DNA of 64,000 bases. It comes from Thermosediminibacter oceani DSM 16646 (lineage in GTDB: Bacteria > Bacillota > Thermosediminibacteria > Thermosediminibacterales > Thermosediminibacteraceae). The translations under genes were made by a program, and so were the position numbers. The stretch covers positions 1,364,001 to 1,428,000 of the forward strand of contig NC_014377.1 of NCBI RefSeq assembly GCF_000144645.1, in the 5' to 3' direction. Position 1 is the stretch's first letter. Each line of letters opens with the position of its first letter. This document shows positions 36,370 through 44,608 of this stretch, piece by piece. The notes beneath the pieces were generated by a model. The model saw only the letters and a program-made list of their open reading frames with translations. It was not told the origin of the DNA and made no database searches.

Positions 36370-36502
36370 CACATTACCACCTCTCGTTTATTTTAATAAT
36401 TCCGTTTAGCAGGTAACCGGGTTCTGTATTTACAAATGTTATATGATTATATCATATGCTTATATTATGCAATTTTTATGCCGCCTCTTTTGGGGATAAT
36501 AT

Positions 36503-36523
36503 GAAGGGGCTTTAGCCCCCTCA
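36503..36523 (-). terminator. Hairpin after the SAF-domain oxidoreductase
   Basis: A GGGGC-TTTA-GCCCC stem just past the stop codon, followed on the minus strand by TTCATATTAT, a weak U-tract. It separates the glucitol operon from acoA. Confidence 0.55.
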
Positions 36524-36543
36524 GTACCGATCTACATTTTATA

Positions 36544-37842
36544 TCAGCCTATCAACTTTTCCTGCATTCTCCGCAGCTGTAAAATGAGTGAATTTTCATC
36601 TAGCTTCACCGCGTCGTAGGTTATTACCTCGCCCTTTTTCACATCCTTCGTCATAACTACATTATTATTTACAAGCCCTATGGGCAGGGCGTTCTCTCTT
36701 TTAGCATTTTCATAGGTATCTATTACGCCGTAAACCGTAAAACCACCTATACCATCAAGATGTTCCCCAGCTTTCAAATCTTTCTTTGCTACCGCTATAG
36801 TCTCGGACACCGGAGCACCCTTTGGAGCTATAGTTGGCTCTCCGTAAATGTACGCCCTAGCTGCGGAAAGGGGCGTCTCTATGCTCGTCAGGTGGTAGGG
36901 ACGGTAAAATACGTAGTTGGGGCCTTCGCCCATGGAAAGATAGGCCATTTCTTCCCGGACGGCTTCCAGCTTAGTGGTAACTATCACGAAAACGCCGGGC
37001 GCAACACCGTTTACGTATTCCACGACCTGGTATCTGTCCAGAATTCCTCCTTCTTCTTTAAGTCTGAAGATCTCTGGTAATTCTTTCACGGTGGCTTTCG
37101 GGCCGATTAACCCCCGCCTGGTGGGAAGGAAACCGGTGGCGTTGGACACGGCGGTAAGCTCCACCATAGTCTTGGTGCCGTCTTTGAAAGACGCCAGCAT
37201 TTTCGGATTCATATTCTTTTTCATGGCTTCTTCCATTACAGAGTCGGGATTGGCTTCCAGATCCAGGGGATTGTTTTTTCCCTTACCGGCAACTAATATC
37301 TCAAACCCCATTGCATCGGCAAAATCGTAAAGTTCCTTTATTGCCCCGGGTTCATCGCCGGCAGAAACAGTGTATACCACTCCCGCACTATCTGCCATCT
37401 TCTTTAATATCGGTCCAACCGTTACGTCGGTTTCCACGTTTAACATGACAATATGCTTGCCGTTGTATATCGAATCGAGAGCGATATGGGCACCGGCCTC
37501 CGGCACTCCCGTGGCATCAATCACCACATCGATGGGTATAGCTTTCGTTATTGCGCCAAAATCTTCGGTTACTGCGTATTTACCCCGTCCCAGAGCTTCT
37601 TCCACCTCCGAGGGGGTTTTGGCCGTAAGGATGTCGTCGGGGGCTACGCCGGCCAGGGTATATGCTCTCCTGGCTTCCTCTAGCTTTCTGTCACAGATTG
37701 CCGCCACCCTGATACCTTTCATACAAAATATCTGGCTTACCATTCCACGGCCCATCTGACCGGCACCTATTAAGCCTACGTTGATTTTTTTCCCGCTAGC
37801 ATCTAATTCCCTCAGCTTTGAATTCAAATTAAGCATAGCCAT
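36544..37842 (-). CDS. NAD(P)-binding oxidoreductase with C-terminal SAF domain
   Basis: 432 aa. The N-terminal Rossmann fold (about 20-160, VGLIGAGQMGRGMVSQIF) is of the homoserine-dehydrogenase/Gfo-like type, followed by a catalytic middle part (VSAGDEPGAIKELYDFADAM, GKGKNNPLDL). A C-terminal SAF domain (about 350-430, VAKKDLKAGEHLDGIGG and NVVMTKDVKKGEV) closes it. Such proteins occur with sugar-alcohol gene clusters, but the reaction is not settled to my knowledge. As the last gene of a glucitol-PTS operon without a recognisable sorbitol-6-phosphate dehydrogenase, it is a good candidate for oxidising the imported polyol phosphate (inference). Confidence 0.82.
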   Translation of the reverse strand: MAMLNLNSKLRELDASGKKINVGLIGAGQMGRGMVSQIFCMKGIRVAAICDRKLEEARRAYTLAGVAPDDILTAKTPSEVEEALGRGKYAVTEDFGAITKAIPIDVVIDATGVPEAGAHIALDSIYNGKHIVMLNVETDVTVGPILKKMADSAGVVYTVSAGDEPGAIKELYDFADAMGFEILVAGKGKNNPLDLEANPDSVMEEAMKKNMNPKMLASFKDGTKTMVELTAVSNATGFLPTRRGLIGPKATVKELPEIFRLKEEGGILDRYQVVEYVNGVAPGVFVIVTTKLEAVREEMAYLSMGEGPNYVFYRPYHLTSIETPLSAARAYIYGEPTIAPKGAPVSETIAVAKKDLKAGEHLDGIGGFTVYGVIDTYENAKRENALPIGLVNNNVVMTKDVKKGEVITYDAVKLDENSLILQLRRMQEKLIG

Positions 37843-37899
37843 CCCCTTTCTTTTTTACAAATCTTTCCTTCATTATGTTAACATTTATCAAGATCACCA

Positions 37900-38262
37900 T
37901 CAATAACCTTGTATCAATATTTCCTCTCCCACTTTGGGCATAGGTATCTGTTTTTCCTCCAGGTGGATATTCCCCGGCAGTTCCGGAGTCGTCTTGCCGT
38001 CGAATTTGAGGCAGACGTGACCGATTTTTGCCAAATTTTTATTGGCTACATCACCGACGGCCGTCACTTTGAAACTTACCCGCCCAAGATAAAGTACGTC
38101 GCCGGGCACCACATCTTCCATCAGTTTCCTGCCCCTGTGAACCACCGATATTTCCCGCAATTCCTGCGGGGCGCTCTCGTCAAATAATATGATCATCTTC
38201 TGCTCTATGAATTCTTCTACCATATCCCCTATTGCAGTGACCACCGCTTCGAATTTTTTCAT
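37900..38262 (-). CDS. srlB: PTS glucitol/sorbitol-type EIIA
   Basis: 120 aa, the whole EIIA-gut fold: YEAVVTAIG-type N-terminus (KKFEAVVTAIGDMV), ELREISVVHRG with the phospho-acceptor His region, and YLGRVSFKVTAVGDVANKNL. It receives phosphate from HPr and passes it to the IIB domain of SrlE. Two adjacent ATG codons (38265, 38262) follow AAGGAAGG; the second has better spacing. Confidence 0.93.
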   Translation of the reverse strand: MKKFEAVVTAIGDMVEEFIEQKMIILFDESAPQELREISVVHRGRKLMEDVVPGDVLYLGRVSFKVTAVGDVANKNLAKIGHVCLKFDGKTTPELPGNIHLEEKQIPMPKVGEEILIQGY

Positions 38263-38289
38263 CATTATCCTTCCTTTCTGACAGAGACT

Positions 38290-38309
38290 ATGGCGCCTGA
38301 AGGCGCCAT
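38290..38309. other. Perfect hairpin in the srlE-srlB gap
   Basis: ATGGCGCC-TGAA-GGCGCCAT, an 8-bp perfect stem with a 4-base loop and no U-run, between two operon genes. It could be an mRNA processing or stabilising element, setting different EIIA and EIIBC levels. Confidence 0.6.
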
Positions 38310-38326
38310 TTTGCATAAACTATTAA

Positions 38327-39322
38327 TTATACGTAAAGTCCGAAACTAAAGAGGTATGCTATTAAGACCGCTATGGGACCTGTAATCAGCCGGGAAATCA
38401 GGATGGCGCCTACGCCTATCTCAACTGTCTCGGGTTCTGCCTCCCCAAGGCTCAGGCCTACGGGTATGAAATCGCATCCTACCTGAGGATTGATGGCAAA
38501 TAGCGCCGGAAGCGCGTACTGAGGAGGTACATTGCCCTTTCCAATTTCCACACCCACCAGCACGCCGACAACTTGAGCTATTACGGCACCCGGCCCCAGC
38601 AGAGGTGAAAGCACAGGTAGAGCACATATAACCGAAATGATGAGAAGCCCTGGCAGGGTACCGGCCATCGGAGAGATTACGTTGGCTATCCAGTTTCCTA
38701 CCCCCGACTTCAGGATTATTCCGATCAGGGTAGCCACAAAAGCCATAAAGGGGAGAATGTTCTTGATTATCTGCTCTATGGTCTCGCGGCCGGCCTGATA
38801 CATGACGCCTACAACTCCGCCCATTCCCCGGCCTATTTTTTCAATGAAGCCAATTTGCCTACTGTTGCTGCTGGTTTTCTGGGGTTTTTCTGCACCGGCT
38901 CCGGTAGATTCAGGTGCGGTTTCACGGCGGGGCACATAACCCGTCGCTTCATCGGAAACCGTGGTTATATTTTCCACCTTAACCCCGGAGACGTATATAT
39001 CTGCTGAAATATACTGCGCCAGGGGACCTGCCTGTCCCACCGGGGTGAGGTTTATAGTGGGAATCCGTTTTTTGGGATAAACGCCGCATCGGGCGGTACC
39101 GCCGCAGTCGATGACCACGCAGCAGATCTGCTGTTCGGGTACCGAAGATTTGAAGCCGTCCACCGCCACGCCGCCGGTAAGCTCCGCAATTTTTCGCGTT
39201 ACCGGATCGATACCACCCCCGGTTATGGATACAATCTTGTCCCGGCCTTCTTCGGGCTTTATTATCAAAGGCCCGCCCCATCCCCCGGGGCCCTTTTCAA
39301 CTTTTACAGCCCTATAACTCAT
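38327..39322 (-). CDS. srlE: PTS glucitol/sorbitol-type EIIBC
   Basis: 331 aa. The N-terminal IIB domain (about 1-130) has GGWGGPLII and the cysteine-containing QICCVVIDCGGTARCGVYP. A Ser/Thr linker (about 131-160) leads to the C-terminal IIC half with four to five membrane helices (LPFMAFVATLIGIILKSG, LLIISVICALPVLSPLLGPG). With SrlA it forms the membrane permease and phosphorylates the polyol on entry. Confidence 0.95.
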   Translation of the reverse strand: MSYRAVKVEKGPGGWGGPLIIKPEEGRDKIVSITGGGIDPVTRKIAELTGGVAVDGFKSSVPEQQICCVVIDCGGTARCGVYPKKRIPTINLTPVGQAGPLAQYISADIYVSGVKVENITTVSDEATGYVPRRETAPESTGAGAEKPQKTSSNSRQIGFIEKIGRGMGGVVGVMYQAGRETIEQIIKNILPFMAFVATLIGIILKSGVGNWIANVISPMAGTLPGLLIISVICALPVLSPLLGPGAVIAQVVGVLVGVEIGKGNVPPQYALPALFAINPQVGCDFIPVGLSLGEAEPETVEIGVGAILISRLITGPIAVLIAYLFSFGLYV

Positions 39323-39334
39323 TCCACAGCCCTC

Positions 39335-39859
39335 CTATGCACGCTCTCTCTGTCGCATCATCCTGACGGTCAGCCTCTCCGTCACTAAGCCGCGTATAAA
39401 GATCACTATGACACCAACTAGAAAGTATCTGACGGCCAGCTCCCCAAGTGGTAATCCGAGTTGCTGAATTCCCTGGGCAATGCCCATGTATACGAAAAGC
39501 TCCGCCGGATTGGCGTGAGGGAAAAGACCGGTAATAGGGTGAACGAAGGAAACCGCCGCATCGTAAAAGGCAGGTTTGTATTTTTCCGGGAGAAATCTCC
39601 CGAAGGTATAAGCCATGGGATTGGTGAGGAAGAACACGGCCATTACCGGCATTACAGTATATCTGAGCAGGGTGTATTTCCCTGCAGCCTGAGCAAGACG
39701 GTTTATCCTCTCCTGGCCTACGAGTTTAATAAAAGCATTTACGGCGGTCATCAAAGTAATCAGCGTGGGTAAAATGCCGCCGGCAAGGCTTAAAAACACC
39801 TTACCGCCTTCCTGGAAAAGACCTATAAAACTCTGGGCAAAGTTGGCCAAAACGTCCAC
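39335..39859 (-). CDS. srlA: PTS glucitol/sorbitol-type EIIC
   Basis: 174 aa, hydrophobic, with VNAFIKLVGQERINRLAQ and TNPMAYTFGRFLPEKYKPAFYD typical of SrlA. GTG start after GGAGGTGAATATTTC. It carries the other half of the permease and the substrate site. Confidence 0.94.
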   Translation of the reverse strand: MDVLANFAQSFIGLFQEGGKVFLSLAGGILPTLITLMTAVNAFIKLVGQERINRLAQAAGKYTLLRYTVMPVMAVFFLTNPMAYTFGRFLPEKYKPAFYDAAVSFVHPITGLFPHANPAELFVYMGIAQGIQQLGLPLGELAVRYFLVGVIVIFIRGLVTERLTVRMMRQRERA

Positions 39860-39919
39860 GAAATATTCACCTCCATAAGATTAAATCGGATTAAAAAAAA
39901 TATCACCTCCGATGTTTTT

Positions 39920-40285
39920 TCATAGATTTTTCTCTTGCAGCATTTTGACTGCATTTTCAACGGCTTTTTTGAAACCCTCATCCTTGTCATTCAGCACGTA
40001 AGGCACTTCCTGTAAATACAGGCCTTTCATTTCCTTAATTTCTTTAAACCTTGCGAAGACAGTCATCCCGCTCATCCTGTAAGCCTCAAGGATCTTTCCT
40101 GTTTTGTCGGCTGCAATCAGCACGATGTTCCCGGGTGTCATCTTACCTTTAGCACTGCCGATTCCTACCCGGCCAACTTTTTTTAGTTGTTTTATTTTCT
40201 CCTGCAGGTTTTTAATCTGAAAATAGGTAAAAATTCCCTGTAGTATCCACATTAATCCTATTATTCCCAATATCTTAACCCACAT
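39920..40285 (-). CDS. gutM: GutM-like glucitol operon activator
   Basis: 121 aa. An N-terminal membrane anchor (about 5-22, ILGIIGLMWILQGIFTYF) is followed by a soluble domain with KKVGRVGIGSAKGKMTPGN, the GutM core. GutM co-activates the glucitol operon in enterobacteria. ATG at 40285 has AGAGG six bases upstream; an earlier ATG at 40303 lacks a ribosome site. First gene of the operon after its promoter. Confidence 0.88.
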   Translation of the reverse strand: MWVKILGIIGLMWILQGIFTYFQIKNLQEKIKQLKKVGRVGIGSAKGKMTPGNIVLIAADKTGKILEAYRMSGMTVFARFKEIKEMKGLYLQEVPYVLNDKDEGFKKAVENAVKMLQEKNL

Positions 40286-40335
40286 ACACAACCTCTTAAT
40301 CATTTGTTCAATATTTTATCATATGTTCTTAATTT

Positions 40336-40364
40336 AAGATAGCATAAATAAATTTTAATGTCAA
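40336..40364 (-). promoter_or_regulatory. Sigma-A promoter of the glucitol operon
   Basis: TTGACA (40359-40364) and TATCTT (40336-40341) with a 17-bp spacer, just downstream of the palindromic operator at 40369-40384. Confidence 0.75.
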
Positions 40365-40368
40365 TAAT

Positions 40369-40384
40369 TGTGATAATTGTCACA
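40369..40384. promoter_or_regulatory. Perfect TGTGA-N6-TCACA palindrome upstream of gutM
   Basis: TGTGATAATTGTCACA, centred about 48 bp before the predicted transcription start. It matches the Crp consensus half sites exactly and lies where class II-like activators bind. The protein that reads it, a Crp/Fnr relative or the SorC-type regulator, cannot be told from sequence. Confidence 0.65.
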
Positions 40385-40398
40385 TATCTTAAAGCATA

Positions 40399-40430
40399 TA
40401 AAAAAAAGACTCTAAATTTGAGTCTTTTTT
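40399..40430 (-). terminator. Terminator of the SorC-family regulator gene
   Basis: AAAAAAGACTCAAATTTAGAGTCTTTTTTT on the minus strand: stem AAAAGACTC/GAGTCTTTT with long U-run, overlapping the stop codon. Confidence 0.85.
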
Positions 40431-41368
40431 GAATTCACCATTAAAAACTGCCCGGTTTTTTCGTCGGTAATGAGAACATCCAGATAATGACCCCTTAAAG
40501 CTGCAAGAATTGCTTTACGTTTTTCATGACCTCCCGCAACCCCGATCACAAGGGGAATCTCTTTCAATTTTTTCAGAGATATGGCTATTACCCTCTCGTT
40601 TAATTCCGGACAGCACGGATTCCCATGTTCGTCTATAAAGCGCGAGCATAGGTCACAACAGACACCGGACCTTTTTAGATCTTCGAGCTCTCTTTCCGAA
40701 AAGTAACCCGTTTCCAGCATGGTGGACTCGGCGCCAAAAGGAGACCCTATCCCAATCAGTGCTATATCGACCCGTTCGGCCATTTCCAGAACCTGCCTTA
40801 TATTGCTGTCGGAAAGAAGGGTGTTTTTAACTTCCACACTATCTACCAATGCTGGGGCGTGAAGGAGTTGCCAGCGGCCGCTAAAACATCGGGCTAAATT
40901 CATCACTATTTGGTTAGAATGAAGGTCGATTCTGGTCTGGCCTACCCCTCCGACCAGGGGAATAAAAGTGGCATCCAGCTCGGGGGCGTTTTTGATATAT
41001 TCGGGCACATAAGCCAGCGTAGTCCCCCACGAAACACCTACAAGACTTTTATCCTTTAGAGTCCTAACCAGAAAGCCAGCCGCCGCTTCTGCCAGGTATC
41101 TTTTAAGTCCCTCTCCTTCATCGTAAGGGGTTATAATTACCTCCTTTAAATTAAAACATTTCTCGAGGGTATCCTCAAGCTTGGCGAAACTCCCTTCGTA
41201 ATTTATCTTTATCTCAACTATTCCCTCTTCCCGAGCCTTTTGCAATAACCTTGAAACCGAGGGTCTTGATATACCGAGCTTGTCGGCTATCTCTTGCTGG
41301 GTTTTATTCTCATCGTAGTACATATGAGCTATTTTGATCAAAAGCCTTCTATCTTTCGTGACGTTCAA
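40412..41368 (-). CDS. SorC/DeoR-family sugar-binding transcriptional regulator
   Basis: 318 aa. The N-terminal helix-turn-helix (about 10-55, NKTQQEIADKLGISRPSVSRLLQKA) precedes a sugar-phosphate-binding domain (about 60-315) with GVSWGTTLAYV, FIPLVGGVGQTRIDLHSNQI, and IALIGIGSPFGAESTM; IPLVIGVAGGHEKRKAILAAL ends it. It probably senses the phosphorylated polyol and controls the adjacent glucitol operon, whose promoter lies right downstream. TTG at 41368 after AGAGGGTG is preferred over a GTG embedded in that ribosome site. Confidence 0.9.
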   Translation of the reverse strand: MNVTKDRRLLIKIAHMYYDENKTQQEIADKLGISRPSVSRLLQKAREEGIVEIKINYEGSFAKLEDTLEKCFNLKEVIITPYDEGEGLKRYLAEAAAGFLVRTLKDKSLVGVSWGTTLAYVPEYIKNAPELDATFIPLVGGVGQTRIDLHSNQIVMNLARCFSGRWQLLHAPALVDSVEVKNTLLSDSNIRQVLEMAERVDIALIGIGSPFGAESTMLETGYFSERELEDLKRSGVCCDLCSRFIDEHGNPCCPELNERVIAISLKKLKEIPLVIGVAGGHEKRKAILAALRGHYLDVLITDEKTGQFLMVNSKKTQI

Positions 41369-41421
41369 AAAAGTCACCCTCTTTTAATCGATTGTTTACA
41401 TCTTAAGAATATGTGCAATTT

Positions 41422-41451
41422 ATTATAACCACTTTTATTTTGGTATGTCAA
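41422..41451 (-). promoter_or_regulatory. Sigma-A promoter of the SorC-family regulator
   Basis: TTGACA (41446-41451) and TATAAT (41422-41427), 18-bp spacer. Confidence 0.8.
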
Positions 41452-41533
41452 TAATAGGCAGAAAATGACTCAATAATTTTTTAGTAAGAAACCAATAATA
41501 ATAAAAATTCACCTTAAAGGAGGTCGTTTTCCA

Positions 41534-41701
41534 ATGGCCATTCAAAACAAAGATACGGGTAAAAAAGAAAAAGGCAGAGTAAAGGAGGAGATAGCTCCGG
41601 AGCTCGCTGTTCGAAAAGAGGATCTTAACAGGATCCGCGGACTTAGAAAGGTGGTGGACCCCGAGCGAGGACCGGAAAACAAAAAAAGCCCGCATTCTTA
41701 A
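41534..41701 (+). CDS. Small highly charged hypothetical protein (55 aa)
   Basis: The protein, MAIQNKDTGKKEKGRVKEEI onward, has about 45 percent charged residues and no cysteine or membrane segment. A very strong ribosome site (AAAGGAGG, nine bases upstream) and an intrinsic terminator immediately after support expression. The product is not recognised; composition and size would suit a small spore or nucleic-acid-associated protein, but this is a guess. Confidence 0.65.
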   Translation: MAIQNKDTGKKEKGRVKEEIAPELAVRKEDLNRIRGLRKVVDPERGPENKKSPHS

Positions 41702-41722
41702 TCGGAATACGGGCTTATTCTT
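41681..41722. terminator. Bidirectional terminator between the 55-aa gene and the transaldolase
   Basis: GCCCGCATTC with GAATACGGGC (41688-41714), a 7-U run on the minus strand and a shorter one on the plus strand. Confidence 0.85.
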
Positions 41723-41732
41723 TTAAACCTTA

Positions 41733-42380
41733 CTATTTTTTCGGTACCTTTTTCCAATCCTCGAGGAACCTCTGCACCCCGATATCGGTCATGGGGTGCT
41801 TCACCATCTGTTCCAGGACTTTATAGGGCACTGTGGCAATATCCGCTCCCGCTTTTGCAGCGTTAACCACATCCATAGGCGTTCTGATACTGGCGGCAAT
41901 AATTTTAGTTTTTATATCGTGAAGAGTAAAAATATCAACTATGTCCGAGATAAGAGCAATTCCATCCTGACTTATATCGGTAAACCTTCCGATAAAGGGG
42001 CTCACATATGTTGCACCAGCCTGAGCCGCCAAAAGGGCCTGACTCGGAGAAAATACCAGAGTAACGTTGGTTTTAATGCCTTTATTGCTTAATTCTTTTA
42101 CCGCCTTTAAACCTTCCCAAATCATTGGAATTTTGATTACTATATTTGGGTGCCAGGAAGCTATCTCTATAGCTTCTTTTATCATTCCTTGGGCATCAAG
42201 GCTAACAACTTCTGCACTTATCGGCCCATCCACGATTTTTGTTATTTCTAAAATAGTTTCTTTAAAATCCCTTCCCTCTTTTGCAATTAGGGTGGGGTTG
42301 GTTGTAACACCTGAGATAACTCCTAAAGCCGCGGCTTCTCGAATTTCAGTCACGTTGGCCGTGTCCAGGAACAACTTCAT
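41733..42380 (-). CDS. Fructose-6-phosphate aldolase / small transaldolase
   Basis: A 215-aa TalC/FSA-type enzyme: [43 protein letters not shown] with the Schiff-base Lys, and [14 protein letters not shown]. It either cleaves fructose 6-phosphate to glyceraldehyde 3-phosphate and dihydroxyacetone or acts as transaldolase in the pentose phosphate pathway. Sequence alone does not separate the two reliably; the position after the polyol PTS genes suits both. Own promoter. Confidence 0.92.
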   Translation of the reverse strand: MKLFLDTANVTEIREAAALGVISGVTTNPTLIAKEGRDFKETILEITKIVDGPISAEVVSLDAQGMIKEAIEIASWHPNIVIKIPMIWEGLKAVKELSNKGIKTNVTLVFSPSQALLAAQAGATYVSPFIGRFTDISQDGIALISDIVDIFTLHDIKTKIIAASIRTPMDVVNAAKAGADIATVPYKVLEQMVKHPMTDIGVQRFLEDWKKVPKK

Positions 42381-42413
42381 ACTTCATACCTCCGTAAGCT
42401 TTTATTCGGCACT

Positions 42414-42442
42414 ATTATATTTCACTCGCAGGGGCCAGTCAA
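42414..42442 (-). promoter_or_regulatory. Sigma-A promoter of the transaldolase gene
   Basis: TTGACT (42437-42442) and TATAAT (42414-42419), 17-bp spacer. Confidence 0.8.
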
Positions 42443-42553
42443 TACGGGGTTCTGCCGTTGTTTTAACGCTCATGGGAGAAAACCCTTTCATATTAATAAT
42501 TTACCATGATTTCGGAAAAATTAAGTCTAGGATCTGACGAAAGGGGGATAACT

Positions 42554-43495
42554 ATGAAAATAGGTATTATTGGAACGGGATACGTGGGTTCAACCACCGC
42601 TTTTGCCCTCATGCTACAGGGAATTGTATCGGAAATGGTACTGATAGACGTAAACAGGGATAAGGCCGAAGGCGAAGCCCTAGACCTCATTCACTCCATG
42701 TCCTTTGTGAACCCTATAGAGATTTACGCCGGTGACTACCGCGATCTTAAAGATGCCAGTGTAGTCATAATCTCGGCAGGGCCGAGCATTTCAAAGGGTG
42801 AAACCAGACTCGACCTCGCCAGTAAGAATTATAAAGTATTCAGGAAAATAGTGCCCAAGATTGTAGAAAACAACGAAAACTGCATACTGCTGGTGGTCAC
42901 GAACCCGGTGGACGTCCTCTCCTACGTCACTTTAAAACTCTCGGGCTTTCCGGAAAACAGGGTCATAGGATCCGGAACAGTCCTTGACAGTTCGAGATTC
43001 AGAGCTGCGTTGAGCAAGAAACTTAACGTCGATGCTCGCAACATCCATGCCTATATAATAGGTGAACACGGGGATTCCCAGGTCGCCGCCTGGAGCCTAA
43101 CCAACATCATGGGAATAAAATTCGACGAGTTCTGCGCGACTTATATAAAAAACTTTGATCCAGCCATTAAACAGGAAATAGAGCGTGAAGTAAAATATTC
43201 GGCTTATAAAGTTATAGAAAAAAAAGGTGCAACGAGCTTTGCCGTTGCCTTGGCGATTGCAAAAATAGTAAAAAGCATTTTACGGGATGAAAATTCGATA
43301 CTCACGGTCTCGACGTACGTGCGGAGCCTGTACGAAATTGAGGACGTCTTTCTAAGCCTCCCGTGTGTGGTCAACAGAAACGGAGTTGACAAAGTGCTTC
43401 TACCACCTCTTTTACCTGCAGAGAAAGGAGCTTTACGGAATTCAGCTGAAGTTATAAAGAGCTATATTGACCAATTGATGTCATCAAAGGTTTAA
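42554..43495 (+). CDS. ldh: L-lactate dehydrogenase
   Basis: A 313-aa NAD-dependent 2-hydroxyacid dehydrogenase: KIGIIGTGYVGSTTAFAL, the active-site loop GETRLDLASKN, TNPVDVLSYV, GSGTVLDSSRFR and the catalytic HAYIIGEHGDSQV. It reduces pyruvate to lactate to recycle NADH. ATG at 42554 follows AAGGGGGATAACT. It stands alone on the plus strand between minus-strand operons. The triad Arg/Asp/His and GEHGDS favour lactate over malate. Confidence 0.92.
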   Translation: MKIGIIGTGYVGSTTAFALMLQGIVSEMVLIDVNRDKAEGEALDLIHSMSFVNPIEIYAGDYRDLKDASVVIISAGPSISKGETRLDLASKNYKVFRKIVPKIVENNENCILLVVTNPVDVLSYVTLKLSGFPENRVIGSGTVLDSSRFRAALSKKLNVDARNIHAYIIGEHGDSQVAAWSLTNIMGIKFDEFCATYIKNFDPAIKQEIEREVKYSAYKVIEKKGATSFAVALAIAKIVKSILRDENSILTVSTYVRSLYEIEDVFLSLPCVVNRNGVDKVLLPPLLPAEKGALRNSAEVIKSYIDQLMSSKV

Positions 43496-43558
43496 TTATT
43501 ACCATTCTCTGCCATTGCTCTAAGGCATTTTCACCGCTATTATTCGGTGAGTTATTTT

Positions 43559-44590
43559 TTAAGGTTTCAAAACAGCTTTAAGCCCTTCACCCTTCATTAC
43601 CTTTTCAAAAGCCTCAGACCAATCCTCAAGATCATAAATGTCGCTAATTATTGCTTTTGCATTTACTTTTCCAGTTTCCAGCAAATATAAAGCCAATTTC
43701 CAGGAGCTTGGCTTTTGACTCCGGGAACCAATGTAACATATTTCTTTTTGGACTATTTTCTCAAGATCTACCTCATTGTATGCTTTCGCAAATATTCCAA
43801 CCTGTACTATTGTACCTTTTTTTCTAACCAGTGAAATTCCTGAATTCAAGGCTTTAACAGACCCGGAACATTCAAATACCTTATCCACACCGTACCCGTT
43901 AGTAAGAGTGCTCACTATTTCTTCTAAGTTTTCTTTTTCTATATCTACAGTCTTGTCAATGCCTAATTCACGAGCTACTTTGAATCTATCTTCATCCTTA
44001 GTAAGTCCAGCTAGAATTACATATCCTCCCCTTGCTTTAACTATTTGAGCAGTTAATAAACCAATAGGCCCTGGTCCAAATATCAAAACCACATCGCCTA
44101 ATTCAACATTTGTCTTTTCTAAAACAGCATGGACAGCACAAGCCAGCGCTTCCGTAATTGAAGCCGACAACAAATCAACATTATCCGGTAGAACGTGAAT
44201 ACTTTCTTTCCTTGCTACAACATATTCAGCAAAACTTCCATTTACCTGCGTACCTATGCCCTTCCTGTCAGGGCACAGATTATAATCTACGCTTTTACAG
44301 TAATCGCATTCTCCGCAAATGTAAAATGTAGTCTCACTAGTCACTTTATCTCCAACTTTAATCCCTTTCACGTTTTTCCCAACTTCAACAACTACACCTG
44401 AAAATTCATGTCCTAAGACTACCGGCGGTCTTAGATTTTTATATTCTCCTTTGTATGAATGAATATCGGAACCACAAATACCCGAATACGCTACTTTTAT
44501 TTTTACCTGATCATCATTAATGGTTGGTTCATCAATTTCTACCAATTCCATATTTCCGTATCCATTTTCTTTCTTTAATAGAGCCTTCAT
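43559..44590 (-). CDS. Zinc-dependent polyol/threonine-type dehydrogenase
   Basis: A 343-aa medium-chain dehydrogenase: catalytic zinc Cys in CGSDIHSYKG, GHEFSGVVVEVG, the structural zinc cluster CGECDYCKSVDYNLC, Rossmann GPGPIGLLTAQIVKARG. It most resembles sorbitol/threonine dehydrogenases. It is the last gene of the galactitol-type operon, 18 bases after the previous dehydrogenase, so it may act on a second polyol or on the same pathway's product. ATG at 44590 has GGAGG upstream. Confidence 0.88.
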   Translation of the reverse strand: MKALLKKENGYGNMELVEIDEPTINDDQVKIKVAYSGICGSDIHSYKGEYKNLRPPVVLGHEFSGVVVEVGKNVKGIKVGDKVTSETTFYICGECDYCKSVDYNLCPDRKGIGTQVNGSFAEYVVARKESIHVLPDNVDLLSASITEALACAVHAVLEKTNVELGDVVLIFGPGPIGLLTAQIVKARGGYVILAGLTKDEDRFKVARELGIDKTVDIEKENLEEIVSTLTNGYGVDKVFECSGSVKALNSGISLVRKKGTIVQVGIFAKAYNEVDLEKIVQKEICYIGSRSQKPSSWKLALYLLETGKVNAKAIISDIYDLEDWSEAFEKVMKGEGLKAVLKP

Positions 44591-44608
44591 TGATAATACC
44601 TCCATTAC

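Noticed and set aside
36421-36480. Sigma-54 promoter upstream of acoA
   Set aside because: TTGCAT is present but there is no GG 10 bases upstream; a TATAAT box is the better reading, although acetoin operons are often sigma-54 dependent.
42554-43495. Malate dehydrogenase as an alternative for ldh
   Set aside because: The GETRLDLASKN loop and GEHGDS context fit L-lactate dehydrogenase better, although assays would be needed for certainty.
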